DNA of 64,000 nucleotides from an uncultured Acetobacteraceae bacterium. GTDB taxonomy: Bacteria; Pseudomonadota; Alphaproteobacteria; Acetobacterales; Acetobacteraceae. Location: assembly GCA_903907955.1 (NCBI GenBank), contig CAIVPZ010000049.1:1-64000 (forward strand), given 5' to 3'. The first letter of the stretch is position 1. Each line of letters begins with the position of its first letter. The notes under the pieces are model-generated. The model saw only the letters and a program-made list of their open reading frames with translations. It searched no databases and was not told the origin of the DNA. Position numbers and translations under genes: made by a program. Below, in pieces: positions 49,648 to 57,634 of the stretch.

Positions 49648-50358
49648 GTGATGCGGCGAACCTACAAGCGGCTGATCGAACGTGTGCGCCGGCCGGCGCC
49701 GGCTGCCAAGCCGTGCCCCGCGCCCGCCGTTCCCGCGCTGAAGATCATCAGTTGGAACCTGCTGCGGCTGACCGGCGCGACGCTGGAGGATGTGGCCTGG
49801 CTGGTCCGCCGGCACCGGCCGGACATTCTGCTCATGCAGGAAGCGACCCACGCCATCGACGCGCTGCCCGGCGTGGTGGGCGGCTACTACGCGCGCGCCC
49901 CCCTGCCCGGCCGCATTCATGGTCTGGCGGTGTGGACCCCGAACGAATTGCGGGTCCCGCCGATGGTGCTGCCGCTGCCCGCCGGAACCCTGATCGAGCG
50001 CGTGTGCCAGATCGTCGAACTGAACGGCATCGGCATCGCCAACGTGCACCTCTCGCACGGGCAGATGCTGAACCGGCGGCAGTTGCGCCGGATCGCCCTG
50101 GCGCTGCCGTACCGGGCGGCGGTGCTGGGCGACTACAACCTGGTGGGGCCGGCGCTGCTGCCCGGCTTCAAGGACGTGGGGCCGCGGCACGCAACCCATG
50201 TGATGGGCGATATCGTGCCGCTGCGCATCGACCGCTGCCTGGTGCGCGACCTGACCTGCCTGCAGAGCGCGGTGCTGCCGCGGCACCGCTCCGACCACCG
50301 GCCGATCGCGGTGACGCTGGGCGTGCAGGCGGCGCCGGAGCTGCTGCGGGCGGCGTAG
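49648..50358 (+). CDS. Endonuclease/exonuclease/phosphatase (EEP) family protein
   Basis: A 236-residue protein (or 235 from the ATG at 49651) with the EEP fold: IISWNLLRL, DILLMQEAT with the metal-binding Glu, IANVHLSHG, VLGDYNLVGP and the C-terminal HRSDHRPIAVTL with the catalytic Asp-His. Substrate may be nucleic acid or phospholipid. A basic N-terminus precedes the domain. It ends a few bases before repeat copy 5. Confidence 0.82.
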   Translation: MMRRTYKRLIERVRRPAPAAKPCPAPAVPALKIISWNLLRLTGATLEDVAWLVRRHRPDILLMQEATHAIDALPGVVGGYYARAPLPGRIHGLAVWTPNELRVPPMVLPLPAGTLIERVCQIVELNGIGIANVHLSHGQMLNRRQLRRIALALPYRAAVLGDYNLVGPALLPGFKDVGPRHATHVMGDIVPLRIDRCLVRDLTCLQSAVLPRHRSDHRPIAVTLGVQAAPELLRAA

Positions 50359-50365
50359 GGCCTGC

Positions 50366-50447
50366 GATGTGAATGAATACCCGCTGATATCATTGAGCGT
50401 TTCCGGCAAGATCGGCGCGCCGCGGGCATTCATTCACAAACTCTCAG
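50366..50447. repeat. Dispersed structured repeat, copy 5 (short form)
   Basis: It has the inner arms GTGAATGAATACCCGC and GCGGGCATTCATTCAC with the GATATCATTGAGCG loop and ends AAACTCTCAG at 50447. The outer left end (CTCAGAG) is missing, so this copy is about 80 bases. Confidence 0.75.
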
Positions 50448-50517
50448 TGGGCGCATCGAACGGGATGTTGCCGGACCGCAGCAATCGCTCCGCTCAAACC
50501 GGACGTCTGCCGCCCAG

Positions 50518-50562
50518 CCGGGAATCGCCGTCCAGGCAAAGGATACGGACGGCGATTCCCGG
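50518..50562. terminator. Strong 16-bp stem hairpin after amtB
   Basis: CCGGGAATCGCCGTCC at 50518-50533 pairs perfectly with 50547-50562 across a 13-base loop. It lies 25 bases beyond the amtB stop and can also act on transcription from the EEP gene. There is no U-tract, so Rho-independent termination is not assured. Confidence 0.6.
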
Positions 50563-50586
50563 TGGCCGCAACAATTCCGCGCCGCT

Positions 50587-51909
50587 TCAGAAAACCTGCT
50601 CGCCATGCAGCGAGATATCCAGCCCCTCGCGTTCCTCCTCGCGCGTCACCCGCAGCCCGACCAGCCGGTCGGTCGCCACCAGCAGCCCCCAGCTTGCCAG
50701 CCCGCTGAACGTGATCGCCACCACCACCGCCACCGACTGCACCCCGAACAGCTTCGCGCCGCCGACATACGCCCCGCCGGTCAGCGTGCCGGCGGCGAGC
50801 CAGCCGGTCGCCAGCATGCCGACAATGCCGCCCACCCCGTGCACGCCGAACACGTCCAGGCTGTCGTCATAGCCCAGGCGCTGCTTCAGGATGGTGGACA
50901 TGTAGAAGCAGATCGCCCCGGCCAGCAGCCCGATCCCCAGCGCCGGCCCCGGCATGACGAACCCCGCCGCCGGGGTAATCGCCACCAGCCCCGCCACCGC
51001 CCCGGATATCGCGCCGAGCACCGACGGCTTGCCGCGCAGCACCCACTCCGCGACGCTCCACGCCACCGTGGCGCCGGCCGCGGCCATCTGCGTCGCCAGC
51101 ACCGCCATCGCCGCCCGGCCGCCCGCCGCCAGCGCGCCGCCGGCGTTGAACCCGAACCAGCCCACCCACAGCAGCGACGCCCCGGTCACCGCCAGCGCCA
51201 GGTTCCACGGCGCCATGTTCTCCTGCTGGTAGCCAAGTCGCTGCCCCAGCACCAGCGCGCACACCAGGCCGGTCACGCCGGCGTTGATCTCCACCACCGT
51301 GCCGCCGGCGAAGTCGGCCACCCCCATCACGTTCAGCCACCCGGCCGGCGCCCACACCCAATGCGCCAGCGGCGCATAGACCAGCAGCGACCAGGCGGAC
51401 AGAAACAGGATCATCGCCGAAAACCGCATCCGGTCGGCAAATGCGCCGGTGACAACCGCCGGGGTGATGATGGCGAACGCCATCTGGAAAAGGACAAAGA
51501 CGCTTTCCGGGATGGTGGTCTGCACCGGCGCGGCGGTGGTCGCACCCAGCAGGAACGGCTTGTCCCACGCCTCGGCGATGCCGTTCAGCAGCAGCCGCGA
51601 GCCATCGCCGATCCAGCCGTTGCCGTCGCCGAACGCCAGCGAATAGCCGGCCACCATCCACAGGATCGTGCCCAGCGCGCAGATGAAGAACGACTGCATC
51701 ATGGTGGCGAGCACGTTCTTCTTGCGCACCATGCCGGCATAGAACAGCGCCAGCCCGGGAATGGTCATCAGCATCACCAGGGCGGTGCACAGCAGCACCC
51801 AGCACACATCCCCCGGCTCGATGCGCGGGGCCGCCTCGGCGGCATGGGCAGGCAAGGCAAACAGCAGGGCGGCCGCGATCGGCGGCAGCACGCGAGTCAG
51901 GCGCAGCAT
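50587..51909 (-). CDS. amtB: Ammonium transporter AmtB
   Basis: This 440-residue protein has a cleavable signal peptide (ending AHAAEA) and eleven helices: VCWVLLCTALVMLMTIPGLA, then FYAGMVRKKN, FQMAFAIITPAVVTGAFADR and WVGWFGFNAGGAL. The second pore His is present (VFGVHGVGGI, His357), but the first is Glu207 in DFAGGTVVEINAGVTG. It transports ammonium under nitrogen limitation. No glnK precedes it here, unlike most amtB genes. A sigma-54 promoter candidate lies at 51964-51978. Confidence 0.94.
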   Translation of the reverse strand: MLRLTRVLPPIAAALLFALPAHAAEAAPRIEPGDVCWVLLCTALVMLMTIPGLALFYAGMVRKKNVLATMMQSFFICALGTILWMVAGYSLAFGDGNGWIGDGSRLLLNGIAEAWDKPFLLGATTAAPVQTTIPESVFVLFQMAFAIITPAVVTGAFADRMRFSAMILFLSAWSLLVYAPLAHWVWAPAGWLNVMGVADFAGGTVVEINAGVTGLVCALVLGQRLGYQQENMAPWNLALAVTGASLLWVGWFGFNAGGALAAGGRAAMAVLATQMAAAGATVAWSVAEWVLRGKPSVLGAISGAVAGLVAITPAAGFVMPGPALGIGLLAGAICFYMSTILKQRLGYDDSLDVFGVHGVGGIVGMLATGWLAAGTLTGGAYVGGAKLFGVQSVAVVVAITFSGLASWGLLVATDRLVGLRVTREEEREGLDISLHGEQVF

Positions 51910-51963
51910 GCAATGATATCCTCGAGCGGGGGAGACGGTCGCGCCGTCCTCGATGAATAATCA

Positions 51964-51978
51964 GCGAAATTCGTGCCA
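51964..51978 (-). promoter_or_regulatory. Sigma-54 promoter candidate for amtB
   Basis: On the minus strand TGGCACGAATTTCGC fits the -24/-12 form TGGCAC-N5-TTGC with one mismatch, keeping the GG and GC. It is 55 bases upstream of the amtB ATG. NtrC-dependent sigma-54 control is usual for amtB. Confidence 0.6.
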
Positions 51979-52116
51979 ACGGCGAAACGCGCCGCCCATG
52001 CCGGCCTGCCTGGAAATTAGGCACATGAATGTGACCGCACGTCTGGCAGTTGCCGCTGGAACAATCTGCTTCAGCCGCGGGCGACCGCCTCGAAAACAGG
52101 CAGGCAGGAAGCAAGG

Positions 52117-52138
52117 CCAGGGGTCAGTGGACCCCTGG
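52117..52138. repeat. CCAGGGGTC hairpin
   Basis: CCAGGGGTC and GACCCCTGG form a 9-bp stem with a four-base loop. It belongs to the CCAGGGG hairpin family. The rest of the 305 bases between amtB and the flavin reductase remnant holds the sigma-54 site and no supported gene. Confidence 0.6.
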
Positions 52139-52214
52139 ACCCCATTCCATTCCTGGACAGGGGGACTGCACCCGGATCAGGCTGGGGGCACGCTGCCAGG
52201 GGCCATCTCAAACC

Positions 52215-52345
52215 ATGCTGTTCGATTTCGCCACGCTCTCGCCGGCGGAGCGCCGCAAGCTGCCGGCCGCTACCGTGCTGCAGCGGCCGATCGGCTGGAC
52301 GGTCACCCAGGACCTGCGCGGCCGCCTGAGCGAACCGGCGCAGTT
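52215..52345 (+). pseudogene. N-terminal remnant of a flavin reductase family protein
   Basis: About 40 codons from the ATG at 52215 (LFDFATLSPAERRKLPAATV, then QRPIGWTVTQDLRGRL) match the start of flavin reductase-like FMN-binding proteins. The family continues with an APYSFFN-type segment, which is absent: similarity stops at about 52340 and a hairpin begins at 52346. The open frame runs further but without homology. It is a truncated gene. Confidence 0.6.
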
Positions 52346-52372
52346 GCGGGGGCGCCCTTCCGGCGCCCCCGC
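52346..52372. terminator. GC-rich hairpin at the flavin reductase break point
   Basis: GCGGGGGCGCC at 52346-52356 pairs with GGCGCCCCCGC at 52362-52372 across a five-base loop. It lies 47 bases beyond the stop of the 33-residue gene on the minus strand and could terminate its transcript. Confidence 0.5.
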
Positions 52373-52419
52373 AGACGAAGTCAGGTTTCGTGCGTCGTGT
52401 TTTAAAGTACTCGCCCGAC

Positions 52420-52521
52420 TTATGCCTTGGACGTGCCGCTCCGCAGCGCCACGAAGAAAGCCAGGCCGAATGTAACCAGCGGCAGCATTAGCGGAGCATT
52501 GAAGAGAACGGTCGTTTCCAT
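52420..52521 (-). CDS. 33-residue single-helix membrane peptide
   Basis: A short gene: METTVLFNAP start, a helix with LMLPLVTFGLAFFVAL, and a polar RSGTSKA tail. AAGGGGG (52528-52534) sits six bases before the ATG, and a sigma-70-type promoter lies at 52554-52581. Together these make it a convincing small gene. I do not recognise the family; it could be a subunit-like peptide or a type I toxin-like peptide. Confidence 0.6.
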   Translation of the reverse strand: METTVLFNAPLMLPLVTFGLAFFVALRSGTSKA

Positions 52522-52553
52522 TTGAAGCCCCCTTTTGTTTTTAGGCATAGATG

Positions 52554-52581
52554 CAGATATGGCGGCATGCCGATCCGTCAA
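52554..52581 (-). promoter_or_regulatory. Sigma-70-type promoter of the small peptide gene
   Basis: On the minus strand TTGACG (52576-52581) and TATCTG (52554-52559) are separated by 16 bases. Transcription would begin near 52546, giving a leader of about 25 bases to the ATG at 52521. Confidence 0.5.
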
Positions 52582-52679
52582 GAGTTGCCGGACCGGGGGA
52601 TTCGCGGGGGGCACTGGTAACAACCCCGTGCAGCTGTGCCGGGCGAAGCCCCTCATCCGATACAAGTTGCGCCGCGAAT

Positions 52680-53753
52680 TTAACGCCTATGCGGCAACAC
52701 CGCCGCCTCCGCCGAGCCGGTCCATTCGGCAACGAGCGTGAATCCCACGCCCAGCAGCACCGGCCCGACGAATATGCCCAGCAATCCGAAGGCCAGTGCT
52801 CCACCAAGCACGCCAAGCATGGTCAGCAGGAACGGCAATTGGGCACCGCGGGCGATGAAGAACGGGCGGATCACTGAATCGGCGCCGCTGACGGCCACGA
52901 TCCCGTAGGTGAACAGGAAGATGCCCCAGGCGGTATGGCCCTGCGCGAGCAGCCACAGCGAGGCCGGAATCCAGACCGAGGGGGCGCCAATCGGCAGCAC
53001 CGAGAGCCCGCCGGCCACCAGCCCGAGCAGCAGCGGCCGCGGCACGCCGGACAGCCAAAGGCCGAAGGTGGTCAGAATGCCCTGCACGATGGCGGTGCCG
53101 AGCAGGCCATAGACCACCCCGCGGATGGTGGCGCCGGTAACGGCGATCAGGCGCGGCGCGCGCGGGCCGGCGATGCGGCCGAGAATGGCGTGGAGCTTGG
53201 CGGCCAGGCGGTCGCCGGACGCGAAGAAGAAGAACGCCACCACCAGCGCCATCAGGAAACTCAGCACGCCATTGGCCAGCCCGAGCAGCAGCGACAGCCC
53301 GAACTCGGCGGCCATGCCGAAATAGGGCTTGAAGAACTCGCCCATGACGGTGAGGTCCTCGGCCCAGGAATCCCAAAGCCCGGCCAGCGTGGGGCCGATC
53401 GCCGGGATTTCGTGCAGCCAGGGCGGCGAGCCGGGCAGCCCGGCGGCGATCGCCGCCTGCACCGCCTTGCGCAGGTCGTCCACATCGTCGGCGCCGCCCG
53501 GCACGGCCAGCGCGATCGGCAGGACAACGGTGACGAAGGCGATCGTCACCATCGCCCCGGCCGCGCCGAGATGGCCGAGCCGGCCGCGGGTGCGCAGCCA
53601 TTCGTAGATCGGGAAGGTCGTGTAGGTCAGGATGGCCGCCCACAGGATGGCTGAGAAGAACGGCCACAGCACCAGCACGCAGCCGACCGCGATCCCCCCC
53701 AGCAGGAGGGCCATGAGCACGCGTTCGGCAATCATCTTGTCACTTCGCTCCAT
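52680..53753 (-). CDS. AI-2E family (PerM-like) membrane permease, second copy
   Basis: This protein of 357 residues has the same architecture as the gene at 1762-2874: helices ALLLGGIAVGCVLVLWPFFS and ILWAAILTYTTFPIYEWL, a soluble loop with PPWLHEIPAIGPTLAGLWD, GDRLAAKLHAILGRI, GVVYGLLGTAIVQGIL and a C-terminal block with GARGAQLPFLLTMLGVLGG-type sequence and GIFVGPVLLGVGFTL. The ATG at 53753 is used; the ATG at 53735 is equally possible. Substrate unknown. Confidence 0.8.
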   Translation of the reverse strand: MERSDKMIAERVLMALLLGGIAVGCVLVLWPFFSAILWAAILTYTTFPIYEWLRTRGRLGHLGAAGAMVTIAFVTVVLPIALAVPGGADDVDDLRKAVQAAIAAGLPGSPPWLHEIPAIGPTLAGLWDSWAEDLTVMGEFFKPYFGMAAEFGLSLLLGLANGVLSFLMALVVAFFFFASGDRLAAKLHAILGRIAGPRAPRLIAVTGATIRGVVYGLLGTAIVQGILTTFGLWLSGVPRPLLLGLVAGGLSVLPIGAPSVWIPASLWLLAQGHTAWGIFLFTYGIVAVSGADSVIRPFFIARGAQLPFLLTMLGVLGGALAFGLLGIFVGPVLLGVGFTLVAEWTGSAEAAVLPHRR

Positions 53754-53826
53754 GCTGTAGGGGGGCCGCTCTGGCCAGACCGCGGGGCGGCAGCCAGGCT
53801 CCGCGCGGTCCTGCGGGGAGGCAACC

Positions 53827-54490
53827 GTGCCGCGTCTGGCCGCCAAACTGTCGATGATGTTCAACGAGGCCGGCTTCCGCGACCGTTTCGATGCCGCCGC
53901 CCGGGCCGGCTGCGCGGCGGTGGCGTTCCAGTTCCCCTATGCGCATCCGGCTGCGGCCTTGCGGACTCGTCTGGCGGCAAATGGGTTGCGCCAGGCGCTG
54001 TTCAACATGCCCGCCAGCGATTGGGCCGGTGGCGAGCGCGGCCTGGCTGCATTGCATGGCGGGCATTCCCGGGGCCGCGGTGTATGCGGCCAACCTGGCC
54101 CGGGCAGGCGCAGGCGGCGGGGGTGAAGCTGGTGATCGAGCCGATCAACCACCGCGACATGCCGGGCTTTCATCTCAATACCTTGGCGCAGGGTGCGGCG
54201 GTGGTAGCGGCGATCGGTGCCGACCGGCTGGGCCTCCTGTTCGACATCTACCACTGCCAGGTGACCGAGGGCGATATCACCCGGCGCATCGAGGCCCACC
54301 TGCCGGTCATAGCCCACATGCAACCGGCCGATGTGCCGGCGCGCAGCGAGCCGGGCACCGGCGAGATCGGCTGGGACGACGTGTTCCGTCGCATCGATGC
54401 GCTGGGCTGTGGCGGCTGGGCGGATGCAAGTACCGCCCCGCCGGCGACACGCTGGCCGGCCTGGCCTGGCGGGCGAAATACGGCCTCATG
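53827..54490 (+). pseudogene. Hydroxypyruvate isomerase, decayed by deletion and frameshifts
   Basis: Three frames together spell a hydroxypyruvate isomerase (Hyi/Gip family, TIM barrel). Frame 1 from 53827 gives [20 protein letters not shown] and FQFPYAHPA. Another frame gives [21 protein letters not shown] third gives [35 protein letters not shown] and NEPGTGEIGWDDVF-like residues (written SEPGTGEIGWDD here). The end returns to the second frame with CKYRPAGDTLAGLAWRAKYG. About 40 residues around the middle are missing. At least three lesions make it non-functional. Confidence 0.85.
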
Positions 54491-54678
54491 ACCGGTACCC
54501 GCGCCGGGGCCGCCCCGGTCCAAATGTCAACAGCTTGCCATTACGTGATCGGCGCGACCGCCATGCGGCGGCGAATCGCATGGATTTACCGAGGAATCGC
54601 AAATAGGCTATAGCACAATCGAAATCTGAGACGCCTGCCCCCAGCCGGGACAGGCTTTGCACCCAGGGCGTATCCCTC

Positions 54679-55557
54679 ATGCGGTTTACCGAGATCGGCC
54701 AGCAATTACGTGCCTACCGCCTTGAATCGGGGATGCGGGCGGAGGAAATCGCCGCGCGGCTCGGGGTTTCCCGCGCCGCCCTCTACCGCTATGAAAAAGG
54801 CGAGGTGATCAAGCTCGACACCATCAAGCGGCTGGCCGAACTCCTCAAGATTTCGCCGTTGTCGCTGCTGGGGATCGGCGTCGAGTACTATCATCGGCCA
54901 GTGGGATATTTCGAGCGGATTCGCCAGATCGAGGAGACCGCGGACCAGATCCTCCAGGTGGACGGGCCGCTGGCCTACCTGGTCACCTCCGATTCCTATG
55001 ATGCGACCCTGGCCGTGGCGCTGGGGGAACTCGCCGACCAGGCTGGCGCCGACCGGGGGCAGATCCGCGCCAGCACCGAGCAGGCGCTGGGAATCCTGGT
55101 CGCCCGCAAGCGGCTGTATGCGCAGCGCAAGCCCGGCATCATCTGCATATTGTCGGCCAGCCGGCTGATCCGGCTCCTGGACACCGGGATCGCCGCCCCG
55201 GCGACGCTGTCGGAGCGGACCCGCCGGCAATGTCGCCAGGTGGCGGCGGCCGAGGTGCTGAACATCGCAGCCCTGATGGAAGCCGAGCCGATGGGGCTGC
55301 AGTTCGGCCTGCTCAGCACCGCCGAGCCGACCGGCAACTTCAAGATTCTGCGGGCCCGCGATCGTGCCACACTGGCGGTCAACCCGTTCCCCTCGGACAC
55401 GCTCCCGGGCACCTCCACCGGGGTGGCGATGATCACCGCCGCCGACGAGGCGATCGCCGCGCACCAGCGCGTGGCCGAGGGGCTGTGGAAGGATGCGACG
55501 AAGGGCGCCGCCGCCGCCGCCAGGCTGCGGGATTTCGTCGCTCAAAGAACCGCATAG
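54679..55557 (+). CDS. XRE-family transcriptional regulator
   Basis: This 292-residue regulator has an N-terminal HTH_3 domain (residues about 5-60: IGQQLRAYRLESGMRAEEIA, LGVSRAALYRYEKGEVIKLD) and a C-terminal domain of about 220 residues with LAYLVTSDSYDATLAVALGE and GLLSTAEPTGNFKILRARD. The C-terminal part may sense a small molecule. It follows the decayed hydroxypyruvate isomerase and may have regulated a glyoxylate or hydroxypyruvate pathway. The gene itself is intact. Confidence 0.8.
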   Translation: MRFTEIGQQLRAYRLESGMRAEEIAARLGVSRAALYRYEKGEVIKLDTIKRLAELLKISPLSLLGIGVEYYHRPVGYFERIRQIEETADQILQVDGPLAYLVTSDSYDATLAVALGELADQAGADRGQIRASTEQALGILVARKRLYAQRKPGIICILSASRLIRLLDTGIAAPATLSERTRRQCRQVAAAEVLNIAALMEAEPMGLQFGLLSTAEPTGNFKILRARDRATLAVNPFPSDTLPGTSTGVAMITAADEAIAAHQRVAEGLWKDATKGAAAAARLRDFVAQRTA

Positions 55558-55569
55558 GCGGCTGGCCCG

Positions 55570-56046
55570 TTACGGCAGGCAGCGGCCGGCGATCGCCCCG
55601 CACGCTTCCGGCCGCGTCGGCGGGCCGCCATCGGGGCCGGTATAGTTCACCCCCGCCACCAGCCCGTTGGCGATGCTCAGCACCACCATGCAGCTTGCCC
55701 GGGCCGGCGGCGCCACCGCCGCGGCCACCGATTGGCCACCGACGGCGCCGCTGAAGGGAGCGTAGCCGAAGGTCGCCTGAGCAGGGTCGGTCACCGGCTG
55801 GGGCGGACTCATGGCGTCCGGGCCGGGGGTGAAGGTCCATACCGCCCGGCCATCGGGCGCCGCGATCCGGCTGCCCGGGGCGCCCATGCAGCCGATGACC
55901 TGCGACTCGCTCATGCCGGTGAGGCGGGCGCGGGCCTGGTCGAGGCTGGCCACCTGCGGAAACGCCGAACAGGCAGCCACAAGCGCAAACACGGCGAGCC
56001 GGCCCGGGCGGCGGGCATCACGGGACCATGACGAAACCGGGCGCAT
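55570..56046 (-). CDS. SmpA/OmlA (BamE)-like lipoprotein
   Basis: This 158-residue protein has a lipoprotein signal (RLAVFALVAACSAF, lipid-modified Cys near residue 26) and then LTGMSESQVIGCMGAPGSRI followed by AVWTFTPG, the pattern of SmpA/OmlA-type domains (Gly ... lGxP ... W-T-F). The C-terminal half is Ala/Pro-rich and ends CGAIAGRCLP. It is short of evidence for a true BamE role; many alphaproteobacterial lipoproteins share this motif. Confidence 0.65.
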   Translation of the reverse strand: MRPVSSWSRDARRPGRLAVFALVAACSAFPQVASLDQARARLTGMSESQVIGCMGAPGSRIAAPDGRAVWTFTPGPDAMSPPQPVTDPAQATFGYAPFSGAVGGQSVAAAVAPPARASCMVVLSIANGLVAGVNYTGPDGGPPTRPEACGAIAGRCLP

Positions 56047-56148
56047 GCTGAACGTCCCTTGCAACGACGTTGGGTTTATATCCCGGCCGGCCTGGGCGCG
56101 CCATCGCCCCGGGTGGGCAGCACGGCGCGGCTTGGCTATGGTGGCGCG

Positions 56149-56793
56149 ATGCCCCTTCCCGCCCCAATGCCCCCCTATCCCGGCCTGGTCATCGAATCGG
56201 ACGAAACCGTCTGGGATGGCCGTTTCCCCGTGCAGCGCATCCGCTTCCGCCAGCGCCGTTTCGACGGCACCATGAGCGCCGCGCGCACCTGGGAACTGTG
56301 GCGACGCGGCCGGGCCGCCGCCCTGCTGCCCTACGATCCGGTCGCCGACGCGGTGGTGCTGATCGAGCAGTTCCGCCTGCCCGCGCTGGCCGCCGGCGTC
56401 GAGCCGGTGATGGTGGAGGTGCCGGCCGGGCTGTGCGACCCCGGCGAGGACATCGCCACCACGCTGGCCCGCGAGACCGCGGAGGAACTGGGCGTGCCGA
56501 TGCGGCGCACCCTGCCGATCGGCGACTTCGTGCTCACCCCCGGCGGCTGCGACGAACACGTGTCGCTGCATGTGGGCGAGGTGACCGCGCCGCCCTGCGA
56601 CCCGGACGGGCTGGTCGGCCATACCGGCCTTGAGTCGGAAGCCGAGGACATCCGCGTGCGGGTCTGGCCTGCCGTGCGTGCCATCGACGCGGCGCTGGCG
56701 GGACAAATGCCCAATTCCGTCACCGCCATCGCCCTGCTCTGGCTCGCCGCCAGGCGGCCGATGTTGCGGGAAATCTGGAAGGAACGCCCATGA
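56149..56793 (+). CDS. NUDIX hydrolase, ADP-ribose pyrophosphatase type
   Basis: This 214-residue hydrolase has a perfect Nudix box GLCDPGEDIATTLARETAEELG followed by a family Pro/Gly region FVLTPGGCDEHVSLHVG, and the upstream FRLPALAAGVEPVMVEVPAG typical of NudF-like ADP-ribose pyrophosphatases. It probably cleaves ADP-ribose or a similar nucleoside diphosphate sugar. The ATG at 56149 starts the conserved region. It is coupled to sseA by a four-base overlap. Confidence 0.85.
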   Translation: MPLPAPMPPYPGLVIESDETVWDGRFPVQRIRFRQRRFDGTMSAARTWELWRRGRAAALLPYDPVADAVVLIEQFRLPALAAGVEPVMVEVPAGLCDPGEDIATTLARETAEELGVPMRRTLPIGDFVLTPGGCDEHVSLHVGEVTAPPCDPDGLVGHTGLESEAEDIRVRVWPAVRAIDAALAGQMPNSVTAIALLWLAARRPMLREIWKERP

Positions 56794-57629
56794 CCGAGAC
56801 CCTGGTCTCCACCGCCTGGCTCGCCGGGCGCCTTGGCGCGCCCGGGCTGGTGGTGTTCGACGCCACCAAATACCTGCCCAACGAGCCGAAGGACCCGGTG
56901 GCCGAATTCCTCGCCGCCCACATCCCCGGCGCCCGCCTGTTCGACATCGACGCCATCGCCGATCCGGATACCGACCTGCCGCACATGGTGCCGACGCCCG
57001 GCCGGTTCGCCAGACTGATCGGCGCGCTCGGCGTCGCCAATGACAGCCAGGTGGTGTTCTACGATCAGAAGGGGCTGTTCTCGGCGGCGCGCGGCTGGTG
57101 GATGCTGGGCCTGTTCGGCCACGACCGCGTGGCGGTGCTGGACGGCGGGCTGCCGAAATGGATCGCCGAGGGCAGGCCGGTCGAGAGCGGCGAGGCGCCC
57201 CCCGCCACCCCCGCTTCGTTCCGGCCGGATTTCCGCACGGCCCGGCTGCGCGGCATCGGCGACATGCTGGCCAATCTGGCCACACCCCGCGAACTGGTGC
57301 TGGACGCCCGCGGCGCCGGCCGCTTCACCGCGCAGATTCCCGAGCCGCGCCCCGGCATGCGCTCCGGCCATATCCCCGGCGCCGCCAACCTGCCGTTCAC
57401 CGAACTGCTCGCCCCCGACCAGACCCTGCTGCCGCCGGTGGCGCTGCGCGACCGGCTGGCCCAGGCCGGGGTGGACGGCAGCCGCCCGGTGGTCACCTCC
57501 TGCGGCAGCGGCATCAGCGCCTGCATCCTCACCCTGGCCATGGTGCAGGCCGGCCTGCCGCCGGGCGCCGTCTATGACGGGTCCTGGAGCGAATGGGGCA
57601 GCCGCGCCGATACCCCGCTGGAAACCTGA
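56790..57629 (+). CDS. sseA: 3-mercaptopyruvate sulfurtransferase
   Basis: This 279-residue enzyme has two rhodanese domains. The first (about 8-140) has FDATKYLPNEPKDP and HIPGARLFDIDAIADP; the second (about 155-275) has the active Cys238 in VVTSCGSGISACIL. The CGSGxxA loop indicates mercaptopyruvate rather than thiosulfate preference. It overlaps the NUDIX gene and is five bases upstream of metC, so sulfur metabolism is a shared theme. Confidence 0.9.
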   Translation: MTETLVSTAWLAGRLGAPGLVVFDATKYLPNEPKDPVAEFLAAHIPGARLFDIDAIADPDTDLPHMVPTPGRFARLIGALGVANDSQVVFYDQKGLFSAARGWWMLGLFGHDRVAVLDGGLPKWIAEGRPVESGEAPPATPASFRPDFRTARLRGIGDMLANLATPRELVLDARGAGRFTAQIPEPRPGMRSGHIPGAANLPFTELLAPDQTLLPPVALRDRLAQAGVDGSRPVVTSCGSGISACILTLAMVQAGLPPGAVYDGSWSEWGSRADTPLET

Positions 57630-57634
57630 GACCG

